From positions 1 to 43,051 of the forward strand of contig CAZBLH010000018.1 in assembly GCA_964492775.1 (NCBI GenBank): DNA of 43,051 bases, read 5' to 3'. Below the pieces are notes generated by a model that saw only the letters and a list, made by a program, of their open reading frames with translations, did not search any database and was not told the DNA's origin. Of the stretch, positions 31,309 to 40,831 are shown piece after piece (positions within the stretch are counted from its first letter, which is position 1; each line of letters begins with the position of its first letter). Source of the stretch: WRDS01 sp964492775. Its GTDB lineage: Bacteria > Actinomycetota > Coriobacteriia > Anaerosomatales > PHET01. The position numbers and the translations under genes were made by a program.

Positions 31309-32826
31309 TCAGTATAGCAGCAGGCTCCGGCCCGTCCACTCTTCGGGCTTCTCGATGCCGATGAGATCGATAAGTGTCGGCGCCACATCGGCGAGCATGC
31401 CCCCGTCGGCGAGTCCCTGGACCCCGGGAGCGCAGATCGCCAGCGGGACCGGCGAGACCGTGTGCGCCGTGAACGCTGTCGTGCCGTCGTCGTCCACCAT
31501 GTGCTCGGCGTTGCCGTGATCGGCCGTGACAATGAGCGCGCCGCCCTTGGCACAAAGCGCATCAAGCACGAGGCCTATTCCGGTGTCCACCGCCTCAACC
31601 GCGGCCACTGCAGCTTCGAAGACCCCCGTGTGGCCTACCATATCGCAGTTCGCGTAGTTGACGATGTAAACGTCGGCGGCGTCGTTCTCAATCGAGGCCA
31701 CAAGCTGCTCGGTGACCTCCGGTGCGCTCATCTCAGGTTGCAGGTCATACGTAGACACCCGCGGGCTCGGGACAAGGATCCGCTCCTCACCGGGCTTGGG
31801 CTCCTCGGCCCCGCCGTTGAGGAAGAACGTTACGTGCGCGTACTTCTCGGTCTCTGCGATGTGCAGCTGCCGGAGTCCATTCTCAGCAAGAACGTCGGCA
31901 AGTACGTGCTCCGGCAGACTTTTCGGGAATGCGACCTTAGCGGGGATCGTCGGGTCGTACTCGGTCAGGCAGACGAAGCGCACGGTGGGAACGACCGGCC
32001 GCTCGAATCCCAGGAAGGTCGCATCAGTGAATGCACGTGTCAGCTCGCGCGCGCGGTCAGGCCGGAAGTTGAAGAAGATGACGGCATCGCCAGACACGAC
32101 GGGCATGCGCTCCACAATCATAGGTACGACGAACTCGTCGGTCACGCCCTCCGCGTACGAATCGCGTATCGCGGCCGTAGCCGAAGCGGCACCCACCCCC
32201 TCGCCCATCACGATTGCCCGCCACGCCAGCTCCACGCGATCCCAGCGGTTGTCCCGGTCCATCGCGTAGTAGCGGCCCATCACCGTGGCGATGCGACCCA
32301 CTCCTATCCGAGACAGCTCGGCCTCGAGCTCGGCGACGTAGGAAAGCCCGCTCTCGGGCGGAGTGTCTCGGCCATCAAGGAAGCAGTGCACGAACAGTCT
32401 GCTCACGCCTCGCCGAGCGGCCATCTCCACGAGCGCGTAGAGGTGCCGAGTGTGGCTGTGCACACCGCCGGGCGACACGAGGCCCATCACGTGCACGGCT
32501 CTCCCGTCCGCGACGGCCGCATCCATCGCTTCGGCGAGCACCGGGTTCTCAAGGAGGCTCCCGTCCTCTATCGCGCGATCGACGCGCGTGAGTTCCTGGT
32601 AGACGATACGTCCGGCCCCGATGTTCAGGTGTCCGACCTCGGAGTTGCCCATCTGGCCCTCGGGCAGCCCGACGGCGCGCCCGGCTGCGTCGAGCTCAGT
32701 CGTCGCGCAGTCGCGGAAGATCGCCGTCAGGTTCGGTGTGCGAGCCGCGCGCACCGCGTTCCCGGGCCCCTCGGCACCCCAGCTGAAGCCATCCAGTATC
32801 GCGAGACAAACCGGCAGGTTCTTCAC
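31309..32826 (-). CDS. gpmI: Cofactor-independent phosphoglycerate mutase
   Basis: 505 residues from a GTG, six bases after tpiA. The catalytic serine lies in GQMGNSEVGH (S62), with D12 in LDGF. Further alkaline-phosphatase-fold metal motifs are VNYANCDMVGHTG and VTADHGNAE. It interconverts 3- and 2-phosphoglycerate with Mn(II). The family length is about 510, so it is complete. Confidence 0.96.
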   Translation of the reverse strand: MKNLPVCLAILDGFSWGAEGPGNAVRAARTPNLTAIFRDCATTELDAAGRAVGLPEGQMGNSEVGHLNIGAGRIVYQELTRVDRAIEDGSLLENPVLAEAMDAAVADGRAVHVMGLVSPGGVHSHTRHLYALVEMAARRGVSRLFVHCFLDGRDTPPESGLSYVAELEAELSRIGVGRIATVMGRYYAMDRDNRWDRVELAWRAIVMGEGVGAASATAAIRDSYAEGVTDEFVVPMIVERMPVVSGDAVIFFNFRPDRARELTRAFTDATFLGFERPVVPTVRFVCLTEYDPTIPAKVAFPKSLPEHVLADVLAENGLRQLHIAETEKYAHVTFFLNGGAEEPKPGEERILVPSPRVSTYDLQPEMSAPEVTEQLVASIENDAADVYIVNYANCDMVGHTGVFEAAVAAVEAVDTGIGLVLDALCAKGGALIVTADHGNAEHMVDDDGTTAFTAHTVSPVPLAICAPGVQGLADGGMLADVAPTLIDLIGIEKPEEWTGRSLLLY

Positions 32827-32832
32827 GGAGCC

Positions 32833-33609
32833 TCAGGCAGTATGAGCGGCGGTCTCGACCATCGCCGAGAAGGACGCCGCGTCCAGCGAGGCGCCACCGA
32901 CGAGCGCGCCGTCGATGTCGGGCTCCGGCATGAACAGGCCGAGGTTCTCGGGTTTGGCCGAACCGCCGTACAGGATGCGGACCTGCAACGCGACCGGCTG
33001 GCCGAACAACGCGCCCAAGGTGGCGCGAATCGACCGGCAGACGTCGTTGGCCGCCTCGGGCGTCGGAGTCCTGCCCGTACCGATCGCCCAGATGGGCTCG
33101 TACGCGACGACGATTCCGGCGGCCTGCTCGGCGGTTACGCCCTGAAGCGCCCCGCGGACCTGCTCGCGCACGAAGGACTCGGTCTCGCCTGCATCACGCA
33201 TCTCAAGCGACTCTCCGACGCAGAGAATCGGCGTGATTCCTGCGCCGAGCAGCGCCAGCACCTTTTTGTTCACGGTCTCGTCGGTGTCGCCGAACATCTC
33301 GCGGCGCTCGGAGTGCCCGACGATGCAGTAGTTGACGCGCAGATCGCTCAGCATGCGCACGGATACCTCGCCGGTGAAGGCGCCTTCTGCCTCCCAGTGC
33401 ACGTTCTGGGCCGCAAGCCCGATGCCGAGCTTGTCGAGCTCGATGACGGTGGACACGCTCTTCAACGCGGTGAAGGGCGGACAGACCACGACGTCCACAT
33501 CCTGCCAGTGCTCGCGTACGCGCTCCTCCAACTGCTGGACGAGGATCGCACCCTCACCTGCGGTCTTATACATCTTCCAGTTGCCGGCGATCATCGGCTT
33601 GCGTACCAT
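32833..33609 (-). CDS. tpiA: Triosephosphate isomerase
   Basis: 258 residues. GNWKM (K12), GHSERR (H99) and AYEPIWAIGTG (E171) give the full catalytic set; the flexible loop 6 is intact. It converts dihydroxyacetone phosphate and glyceraldehyde 3-phosphate. Between pgk and gpmI in a five-gene glycolytic run. Confidence 0.97.
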   Translation of the reverse strand: MVRKPMIAGNWKMYKTAGEGAILVQQLEERVREHWQDVDVVVCPPFTALKSVSTVIELDKLGIGLAAQNVHWEAEGAFTGEVSVRMLSDLRVNYCIVGHSERREMFGDTDETVNKKVLALLGAGITPILCVGESLEMRDAGETESFVREQVRGALQGVTAEQAAGIVVAYEPIWAIGTGRTPTPEAANDVCRSIRATLGALFGQPVALQVRILYGGSAKPENLGLFMPEPDIDGALVGGASLDAASFSAMVETAAHTA

Positions 33610-33644
33610 CCGCCCGCCTCCTCTTAGTCGTAGTCTGTGGTGCC

Positions 33645-34847
33645 TTATGCCGTGGCTGCACCTTTATCGGTCAGCGCCTCGACGCCGGGCAGGGGCACAC
33701 CCTCAAGCAACTTCATCGAGGCTCCCCCACCGGTGGAAACGAACGTCACCCGATCTTCGAGCCCGAACTTCTTGAGCGCGGCGACTGAGTCTCCGCCACC
33801 GATGATTGAGCTTGCCTTGCTGTTGCTCGCGACGGCCAAGGCCACCGCTCGGGTTCCTGCCTCAAAGGGCTTGAGCTCGAACACGCCCATGGGCCCGTTC
33901 CAGAAGATCGTGGACGCCGAGGCGATCTCACCTTTGAATAGCTCGACCGATGCGGGACCGATGTCGAGACCTTTGAATCCCGGCGGAATCTCCTCGCGGC
34001 CGACGATGCGGCTCTCGGCGTCCTCGGCAAGCTCGGTGGCGATCACGAAGTCGGTGGGAAGCAGGAGCGCGACGCCCTTCTCGGCAGCCTTGTCGAGCAT
34101 GCGCCGCGCGGGCTCGACCCAGTCGGGCTCGACAATCGAGTCCCCGACCTCGACTCCCTTGGCAACGAGGAAGGTGAAGGCCATGCCGCCGCCCACGATC
34201 AGCGAGTCGACGCTGTCGATCAGACGCTCGATGACCCCGAACTTGTCCGAGACCTTCGATCCGCCGAGGATGGCCACGAACGGGCGGCCCGGGTCAGCAA
34301 GCATGCCGGTGAGCGTCTCGACCTCACGCGCCAAGAGCATGCCCGCGTATGCCGGCAGCAGCTTGGCCACTCCTTCGGTCGACGCATGCGCCCGATGCGC
34401 AGCGCCGAACGCGTCGTTGACGTAGATGTCAGCGAGCGCGGCGAGCTGCTCGGCGAACGCAGGGTCGTTGGCCTTCTCGCCGGGGAAGAACCGCAGGTTC
34501 TCGAGCATCAGTATCTCGCCGTCGGCCATGCGCGCTACTGCGGCTTCAGCCTCAGGCCCGACCGTTTCGGAGCAGAACGCGACGTCCCGGCCAATGAGAT
34601 TCTGCAGCACGAGGCGCGCCGGCTCGAGCGAATACTTCGGGTCAGGAGCTCCATCGGGCCTGCCGAGATGGCTCATCAGGATGACGCGGGCTCCGTGGTC
34701 GATGAGGTAGCGGATGGTGGGCAGCGCGGCACGCACTCGCGTGTCGTCGGTGACGGCGCCCTCGGCGAGCGGGACATTGAAGTCCACTCGCACGAGGACG
34801 CGCTTCCCGGCTACATCGACGTCTGTGACCCTCTTCTTCTCAAACAT
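33645..34847 (-). CDS. pgk: Phosphoglycerate kinase
   Basis: 400 residues. VRVDFNVPL and SHLGRPDG in the N-domain bind 3-phosphoglycerate; NGPMGVFE and GGGDSVAAL in the C-domain bind ATP. It produces ATP from 1,3-bisphosphoglycerate. Complete, with GAGAGG before the ATG, and 33 bases after gap. Confidence 0.97.
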   Translation of the reverse strand: MFEKKRVTDVDVAGKRVLVRVDFNVPLAEGAVTDDTRVRAALPTIRYLIDHGARVILMSHLGRPDGAPDPKYSLEPARLVLQNLIGRDVAFCSETVGPEAEAAVARMADGEILMLENLRFFPGEKANDPAFAEQLAALADIYVNDAFGAAHRAHASTEGVAKLLPAYAGMLLAREVETLTGMLADPGRPFVAILGGSKVSDKFGVIERLIDSVDSLIVGGGMAFTFLVAKGVEVGDSIVEPDWVEPARRMLDKAAEKGVALLLPTDFVIATELAEDAESRIVGREEIPPGFKGLDIGPASVELFKGEIASASTIFWNGPMGVFELKPFEAGTRAVALAVASNSKASSIIGGGDSVAALKKFGLEDRVTFVSTGGGASMKLLEGVPLPGVEALTDKGAATA

Positions 34848-34880
34848 CGGTGCCTCTCGTGTCCGGATCGTCGGTGGTGA

Positions 34881-35885
34881 CTAGGCGAACATCTTGGCGA
34901 GAAGGTCCGCGCAGCGGTTGCTGTAGCCCCACTCGTTGTCGTACCAGGAGACGACCTTCACGAACGTGCCGCTGCCGCCCATGACCATGGTCTGCAACGA
35001 GTCGAAGACCGAGGAGTGCGGGTTGCCGACAACGTCAATCGAGACGATCGGGTCCTCGGTGTACTGCAGTACACCCTTGAGCGGGCCCTCGGCGGCGGCC
35101 TTCACGGCCGCGTTGATCTCCTCGGCGGTGACAGCGGTCTTGAGCGTGGCGACCAGGTCGACAACCGAACCGTCGGGGGTGGGAACGCGCATCGACATGC
35201 CGTCGAGCTTGCCTTTGAGCTCCGGAAGCACGAGGCCGATGGCCTTCGCAGCACCGGTCGAGGTCGGAATGATGGAGACCGCGGCGGCACGGGCGCGGCG
35301 GAGATCCGTGTGCGGCAGATCGAGGATGCGCTGGTCGTTCGTGTAGCTGTGGATCGTGTTCATGAAGCCCTGCTCGATCCCGAACGAATCGTGCAGGACC
35401 TTGGCGACCGGTGCCAGGCAGTTCGTCGTGCAGGAAGCGTTCGAAATGATGTTGTGCTTCTCGGCGTCGTACTCATCGTCGTTCACGCCGAGCACCACGG
35501 TGAGGTCCACGTTGGTCGCGGGTGCCGAGATCAGCACCTTCTTGGCGCCAGCGTCGAGGTGGGCCTTCGCCTTCTCGCCGTCGGTGAAGATACCGGTGGA
35601 CTCGAGAACGACGTCGACGCCCAGCTCGCCCCAGGGCAGCGCTGACGGGTCCTTCTCGGCGAAGACCTTGACGTGGCGGCCGTCGACCACGAACCCGGTC
35701 TCGTCGGCCACGACCTCCTCGCCGAACCGCTTGTGAACCGAGTCGTACTTGAGCAGATGGGCAAGCGTCTTGGGGTCCGTCAGGTCGTTGACTGCCACGA
35801 TCTCAAGCTCGGGATTGCTGTCCGCCGCACGGAACACGAGCCGGCCGATGCGACCGAATCCATTGATACCGACCTTGATTGCCAA
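34881..35885 (-). CDS. gap: Glyceraldehyde-3-phosphate dehydrogenase
   Basis: 334 residues from a TTG at 35883-35885 with GGAGGGA upstream, which gives the canonical IKVGINGFGRIGR N-terminus; the frame continues upstream to 35978 without similarity. The catalytic cysteine is in SNASCTTNC (C152). The NAD-binding ND at 33-34 favours NAD. It oxidises glyceraldehyde 3-phosphate in glycolysis or runs in reverse for gluconeogenesis. Confidence 0.97.
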   Translation of the reverse strand: MAIKVGINGFGRIGRLVFRAADSNPELEIVAVNDLTDPKTLAHLLKYDSVHKRFGEEVVADETGFVVDGRHVKVFAEKDPSALPWGELGVDVVLESTGIFTDGEKAKAHLDAGAKKVLISAPATNVDLTVVLGVNDDEYDAEKHNIISNASCTTNCLAPVAKVLHDSFGIEQGFMNTIHSYTNDQRILDLPHTDLRRARAAAVSIIPTSTGAAKAIGLVLPELKGKLDGMSMRVPTPDGSVVDLVATLKTAVTAEEINAAVKAAAEGPLKGVLQYTEDPIVSIDVVGNPHSSVFDSLQTMVMGGSGTFVKVVSWYDNEWGYSNRCADLLAKMFA

Positions 35886-35956
35886 GACAATCCCTCCTTG
35901 TCGTACGCAGCCGACTCCGGTGCGGCCGCGATGGTTACCTTGGTGATTCTTCTGTT

Positions 35957-36006
35957 CCGCGGCGATGCCGCGGCGCACTCCATACGGGTTGTATCCCGCA
36001 TTTCAA
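35957..36006 (-). promoter_or_regulatory. Candidate promoter and leader hairpin of gap
   Basis: On the minus strand TTGAAA (36001-36006), 16 bases and TATGGA (35979-35984) form a fair promoter between whiA and gap. Immediately downstream CCGCGGC-GAT-GCCGCGG (35957-35973) makes a 7-bp hairpin in the leader. This would let glycolytic genes be transcribed apart from the upstream whiA cluster. Confidence 0.5.
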
Positions 36007-36016
36007 CGAAAGCGCA

Positions 36017-36952
36017 TCAGGACTGCGAGCGAATCTCCTCGGCAAGCTCCTCGATGCGTCGAACCCTATGATATACCGCCGACTTTGAGAGCGGCGGCTC
36101 GGCCAGTTCGCCGAGCTGGCGCAGAGAGACTTCGGGGTTCTCCACCCTTAGTTCGGCCAGCTCGCGCAGGGCGGGCGGCAGATTCTCCAGACCTCGTGTC
36201 GCCGCTATCAGCTCGATGGCCTCGATCTGCCCGAGCGACGCCGCGGCGGTCTTGGCCTGGTTGGCAATCTCCGCGTTGACCAGCCGGTTCACGTCGTTAC
36301 GCATCGACTTGACGATGCGCACGTCCTCCGTGCGCAAGAGCGCCCGGTGAGCGCCTACGAGCGCAAGGAACGTCACGATCGGCTCGGCGCCCTTGAGGTA
36401 GACCGAGTAGGTGCCGCGCCGGCGCGCCTGCCTCGCCTTGATGTCGAAGCGCTGCATGAGCACGACCAGGTCCTCGGCGAGTTGCTGGCTCTCGGCGGTC
36501 AGCTCGAAGTGGAAGTCGCCCTGCGGGTCGGCCACAAAGCCCCCGCCGAGAAACGCTCCGCGCAGGTACGCGATCGCGCAACAGTCGCGCTTGACGAGCG
36601 ACGGCTCGATTCCGAGCGACAGCCCGCCCTCCCCGAGCACGCCGAGCTCACGCAGGGCAGCGGGAAGACTCGCCTGCGTGGGCACCGTGATGAGGTAGTT
36701 GTTGGTCTTGTGCAGAACGCTGCGCCTGACGGTGAGTTCGGTCTTGAGCCCGTAGACGGAGTGCAGCAGCTTGATCGCGATGCGCGCAACGGGCGCGGTC
36801 TCAGTCGCGATCTCAAGCCGATACCGGTCCGGCCCCGAGATGTGCAGCGTGCCCTCGATGCGCACGAGCGCCGCGAGCTCTGCCTTGCTGCAGCACCCGC
36901 GCTTGGGTTCCACGCGTGAGAGTTCGTCTTTGACCTCGGCGGTGAAGGACAA
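36017..36952 (-). CDS. whiA: Sporulation/cell-division regulator WhiA
   Basis: 311 residues from a TTG directly abutting the yvcK stop. The N-terminal LAGLIDADG-like fold (CAIAYLRGAFLGGGFVADP) and the C-terminal helix-turn-helix (VSLRQLGELAEPPLSKSAVYHRVRRI) are both present. WhiA is a DNA-binding protein of Gram-positive bacteria with roles in division and, in streptomycetes, sporulation. The rapZ-yvcK-whiA order is conserved. Confidence 0.96.
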   Translation of the reverse strand: MSFTAEVKDELSRVEPKRGCCSKAELAALVRIEGTLHISGPDRYRLEIATETAPVARIAIKLLHSVYGLKTELTVRRSVLHKTNNYLITVPTQASLPAALRELGVLGEGGLSLGIEPSLVKRDCCAIAYLRGAFLGGGFVADPQGDFHFELTAESQQLAEDLVVLMQRFDIKARQARRRGTYSVYLKGAEPIVTFLALVGAHRALLRTEDVRIVKSMRNDVNRLVNAEIANQAKTAAASLGQIEAIELIAATRGLENLPPALRELAELRVENPEVSLRQLGELAEPPLSKSAVYHRVRRIEELAEEIRSQS

Positions 36953-37903
36953 CTACCCGAGCACCTCCCCCAGGGTCTTGCCGAGCGCGCTCGGCAGGTG
37001 CCTGACCGAGTGCTCCGGATCCGCGAGGTCCGCGGTGACGGCCCGGACGCCGAGCGCGGCGATCCTGGCCAGCGCCTCATCGGGCGCGGACACCGGATCC
37101 ACGGAGTCGTCGCAGACTCGCTCCTCCGCGTCGCAACGGTGCACGACTGCGACGTCAATCGCGCCCTCAAGCCCATGGTCCACGAGCGCCTGCACGTGGT
37201 CTCCCGCGTCGAGCCCAAGCGTCTCGCCACGCATGTTGGCGACGTTGCAGACGTAGACCCTGAGCGCGTTCGAGGCTCGAACAGCATCAGCCACGCCCGC
37301 GACGAGGAAGTTCGGGATGATGCTCGTGTAGAGCGAGCCCGGGCCAATCACAATCGCGTCAGCCTCGGTGATCGCATCGAGCACCGGCGGATACGCTGCG
37401 GGCAGCTCGGGCTCGAGGAACACGCTGGCCACCGGCTCCGGATTCGCGGCGAGCTCCGCCTGGCCGAGCACCCCGTTGCCGGCGCGGTCGAACCCGTGGA
37501 GAAGCACGTCCTCGATGGTCGATGGCAGCACTCGACCCCGCACCTCGAGGTACTCGCCGACCAGCTCGACCGCTTCGGGGAACGAGCCGGCGACATCCGT
37601 GAGCGCAGCCAGGATCAGGTTGCCGATCGCATGCCCCGCGAGCCCCTGCCCATGCGCGAAGCGGTACTGCATCAGCCGCGCCCGGACACCGTTTGGCTCC
37701 GCCGCCATCGCCACTAGGCAGTTGCGGACGTCACCGGGCGGCAGGATCCCCAGTTCGCGTCTGAGAGCGCCGCTCGAACCGCCATCGTCGGCCATCGTGA
37801 CCACGGCGGTCGTCTCGTACCCGAGGTCGAGCAGGCTGCCGAGCACGCACGGCAGACCGGTACCTCCGCCGATGGCGACAGCCTTGCGAGCGCCGGGGGT
37901 CAT
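36953..37903 (-). CDS. yvcK: YvcK / CofD-like gluconeogenesis factor
   Basis: 316 residues. AIGGGTGLPCVLGSL, TMADDGGSSGALRRELGILPPGDVRNCLVAM and FAHGQGLAGHAIGNL are the family signatures; this is the CofD/YvcK fold that binds nucleotide sugars such as UDP-GlcNAc in YvcK. It supports cell-wall synthesis on gluconeogenic carbon. Its ATG overlaps the rapZ stop (ATGA) and its stop touches whiA. Confidence 0.95.
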   Translation of the reverse strand: MTPGARKAVAIGGGTGLPCVLGSLLDLGYETTAVVTMADDGGSSGALRRELGILPPGDVRNCLVAMAAEPNGVRARLMQYRFAHGQGLAGHAIGNLILAALTDVAGSFPEAVELVGEYLEVRGRVLPSTIEDVLLHGFDRAGNGVLGQAELAANPEPVASVFLEPELPAAYPPVLDAITEADAIVIGPGSLYTSIIPNFLVAGVADAVRASNALRVYVCNVANMRGETLGLDAGDHVQALVDHGLEGAIDVAVVHRCDAEERVCDDSVDPVSAPDEALARIAALGVRAVTADLADPEHSVRHLPSALGKTLGEVLG

Positions 37904-38814
37904 CGAGCAGCCCTGTCGCGCCCGATATCGCGATGCGAAACCGCTACGCGGTAGCCGTGCGAGCGCAGGTGCTCGGCGGTGGCCTCGGCCAATGCCACGG
38001 AGCGGTGCATGCCCCCTGTGCAGCCAAGCGCGATCGACAGGTGATGCTTGCCCTCGATCACGTATCCGGGGACGAGCACGTCGAGCAGTTCAAGCCACTT
38101 GCCGAGGAACTCGACCGCCTCAGGGTGGCGCAGCACGAAACGGCTCACCTGCTCATCGAGTCCGGTCAGCGGCCGCAGCTCGGGATCGTAGTGGGGGTTC
38201 GGGAGAAAGCGCACGTCCATGACGATGTCGGCGTCGGCCGGCAACCCGTACTTGAAGCCGAACGACGAGATCGTGATCGCCATCGACGCCGCCATCGACC
38301 CGCTGAACTGCTCCCGGATGGTCTCCCGCAGCTCTTGGGGGCGCAGATGGCTGGTGTCAATCACGAAGTCTGCGCGGTCCCTGATCTGAGCGACCGCCGC
38401 TCTTTCGGCACGAATCCCGTCCAGGAGCGACTCGCCCTCGGCGCACATGGGATGCCGGCGCCTCGTCTCCTTGAACCGCCGGATGAGCACGTCGTCCTCG
38501 GCGTCCAGGAAGAGGATGCGGATCACCACGCCTCGCTCGGCAAGGCTTGCAAGCTCACCGACGAGCTCGTCGAAGAACTCGTGACCGCGGACGTCTGAAA
38601 CGACCGCAAGTCGCCGTAGCTTCGAACCGGAAAGCTCGGCAAGCCCCACAAGCTGCGGGATGAAGGAGGGCGGCAAGTTGTCGATACAGAAATGCCCGAG
38701 GTCTTCGAAGGTGTGAATGGCCTCGGAGCGGCCGGCGCCGGACATGCCTGTGATCACCACAAGTTCGGGAGGATTCGTGGTGCCCTGTTCGTTTGGGGGG
38801 CAGACTTCAGACAT
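37900..38814 (-). CDS. rapZ: RNase adapter / nucleotide-binding protein RapZ
   Basis: 304 residues from the ATG at 38812-38814, with CAGGAGG upstream; the frame extends upstream but that part is not conserved. The P-loop is GMSGAGRS, with Arg replacing the usual Lys, as in actinobacterial homologues. DLGHFCIDNLPPSFI and the C-terminal IALGCTGGMHRSV are family landmarks. In other bacteria RapZ controls amino-sugar synthesis; in Actinobacteria its partner is not established. Confidence 0.94.
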   Translation of the reverse strand: MSEVCPPNEQGTTNPPELVVITGMSGAGRSEAIHTFEDLGHFCIDNLPPSFIPQLVGLAELSGSKLRRLAVVSDVRGHEFFDELVGELASLAERGVVIRILFLDAEDDVLIRRFKETRRRHPMCAEGESLLDGIRAERAAVAQIRDRADFVIDTSHLRPQELRETIREQFSGSMAASMAITISSFGFKYGLPADADIVMDVRFLPNPHYDPELRPLTGLDEQVSRFVLRHPEAVEFLGKWLELLDVLVPGYVIEGKHHLSIALGCTGGMHRSVALAEATAEHLRSHGYRVAVSHRDIGRDRAAR

Positions 38815-38860
38815 GTGTGCCTCCTGCGATCTCCGGCGGTTCGACCAGTATAGCCCGGGG

Positions 38861-40780
38861 CTAGGAAATCGGGGGCACCGCTTCGGCCGGCGGCTCATCT
38901 TCCCGGCCGGCCCCGTTCGCTTGGCTCAATACCGCGACGATCTCCTCGGCCACGTCCAGTGGCACTCCGGGAACCTCCGCGATCTCCTCGGCGGAGGCTG
39001 TACGGAGCCGTTTCACCGAGCCGAACGCCTTCAGAATCGCCTTCTTGCGCTTAGGTCCCACGCCCGGTATCTCGTCGAGCACGCTCGCCGTCATCGCTTT
39101 GCCGCGGAGATGGCGGTGGTATTCGATGGCGAACCGGTGCGCCTCGTCACGGATGCGCTTCACCAGGTACAGCGATGGTGATCCCGACGGCAGGAGTACC
39201 GGCTCATCGCCCCAAGTGACCCAGAGCTCCTCCTCGCGCTTCGCGATGCCGACCACCGGGATGTCTGAGACCCCGGCCTCGTCGAGCACGGCGACCGCCG
39301 AGCCGAGCTGCGGCTTGCCTCCGTCGACGATCACCAGGCCCGGCCGTTGGGCGAAGCGAGCGTCGTCGGCTCTGGCTGCCGAGAAACGCCGCCGGAGCAC
39401 CTCCCCCATCATCGCGACATCGTTGGCCTCGCCCGAGTCGTGCCGCACCCGGAAGCGCCGGTAGGCCTTGGGGTCAGGCCGGCCGTTGGTGAAGACGACC
39501 ATCGAACCCACCGAGTGACGCCCGTGCAACGTGGATATGTCGTAGCACTCAATCCGCAGCGGGGGCGCGGGCAGCGCAAGCGCGCTCTCCAGCTGCAGCA
39601 GCGCCGCGTTCAGCCGACCCTCGTCGTAGCGTGTGCGGACCTTGAATCGCATCAACGTGTGCTTCGCGTTGCGCTCGGCGAGTCCGAGCAGCTCGCGCTT
39701 CTCGCCGCGTTGGGGCGTGAGCAGCCGTGTCTTACTGCCGCGAAGCGTGGAGAGCCACTCGGCGAGAGACTCCGCGCCTTGAGGCAGCTCGCGCAGCACA
39801 ATCTCACGCGGGACCTCGGAGGCGTCGGAGTAGTAGCGCAGCAGGAAGCCCTCGACAAGCTCGGACAGCCCGACATCCAGGCCCTTGTCGAGCACGAGCT
39901 CGTTCACGCGAATCACGCGCCCCCCACGGACCGCGAGCACGTGCACGCCCGCGATGGTCTCCTCTCGGCAGATGCCGATCACGTCCATATCGAGAGGACG
40001 CGAAGAGACGACGGTCTGCCGCTGCCGGATGGCCTTGATCGCGTCGAGCCGGTTGCGGAAGCGGGCTGCCGTCTCGAAGTCGAGGTCCGCGGCGGCCTCG
40101 CGCATCTGCCGTTCGAGATCCTGCTCCATCTCGGAGCTCTTGCCTGAGAGGAACTCGGCCACGCGCGCGACGTGCTCTGCGTACTCTTCCGGCGTGATGG
40201 CGCCGACACAAGGTCCCGGACCGAGGCCGACGTGGTAGTCGAAACAGGCTCGCTCCAGCGGAGCGCCGCCCTTGGCGTTCACCCGCTTCCACTCGGGACA
40301 GGTAGCTCGGCAGATCGGCACGATGCGCCGCACGATGTCGAGCGTCTCCCGGGCCGCACGCGCGTCGGTATACGGGCCGAAATAGCGCGTACCCGGCCTG
40401 TGCTTCTCGCGGGTGTACTTGATGGCGGGAAACGGGTCGTCGAGCGTGAGCGCGATGAACGGAAAGCTCTTGTCGTCCCGGTAGTCGACGTTGTACGGCG
40501 GGCGGGACTGCTTGATGAGGTTCGCCTCGAGGATCAGCGAGTCGACCTCGGTCTCGGTGACGACGTAGTCGAAGCTCGTCACCTGCTCCATCATCAGCGG
40601 GATCTTCTCGCGCTCATCATGCCCGCTCGTGTACTGCCGCATCCGCTTGCGGAGCGACTTTGCCTTGCCGACGTACAGCACCTCGTCGTCGGCGTCTTTC
40701 CACAGATACACACCGGGCGCATCCGGTACCGAGCAGAGCTGTTCGGAGAGTGTCGGAGACGATCTGCGCGGACTGTCCAT
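38861..40780 (-). CDS. uvrC: Excinuclease ABC subunit C
   Basis: 639 residues. GIY-YIG nuclease at the N-terminus (APGVYLWKDADDEVLYVGKAKSLRKRM), a UVR motif (about 205-240) for UvrB contact, the RNase H-like 5' incision domain (VIVDGGKPQL...) and a C-terminal helix-hairpin-helix pair (IPGVGPKRKKAIL). It makes both incisions around bulky DNA lesions. 51 bases after uvrA. Confidence 0.97.
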   Translation of the reverse strand: MDSPRRSSPTLSEQLCSVPDAPGVYLWKDADDEVLYVGKAKSLRKRMRQYTSGHDEREKIPLMMEQVTSFDYVVTETEVDSLILEANLIKQSRPPYNVDYRDDKSFPFIALTLDDPFPAIKYTREKHRPGTRYFGPYTDARAARETLDIVRRIVPICRATCPEWKRVNAKGGAPLERACFDYHVGLGPGPCVGAITPEEYAEHVARVAEFLSGKSSEMEQDLERQMREAAADLDFETAARFRNRLDAIKAIRQRQTVVSSRPLDMDVIGICREETIAGVHVLAVRGGRVIRVNELVLDKGLDVGLSELVEGFLLRYYSDASEVPREIVLRELPQGAESLAEWLSTLRGSKTRLLTPQRGEKRELLGLAERNAKHTLMRFKVRTRYDEGRLNAALLQLESALALPAPPLRIECYDISTLHGRHSVGSMVVFTNGRPDPKAYRRFRVRHDSGEANDVAMMGEVLRRRFSAARADDARFAQRPGLVIVDGGKPQLGSAVAVLDEAGVSDIPVVGIAKREEELWVTWGDEPVLLPSGSPSLYLVKRIRDEAHRFAIEYHRHLRGKAMTASVLDEIPGVGPKRKKAILKAFGSVKRLRTASAEEIAEVPGVPLDVAEEIVAVLSQANGAGREDEPPAEAVPPIS

Positions 40781-40831
40781 GGCTACAGGATAGCCCGACT
40801 CACGCCGGCGCGTTCGCGCTTGCCACGGTCA

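Noticed and set aside
31462..33627. 721-codon open frame on the plus strand
   Set aside because: It is antisense to gpmI and tpiA, both with full catalytic motifs. Long antisense frames are expected from codon bias at this GC content, and the translation shows no domain.
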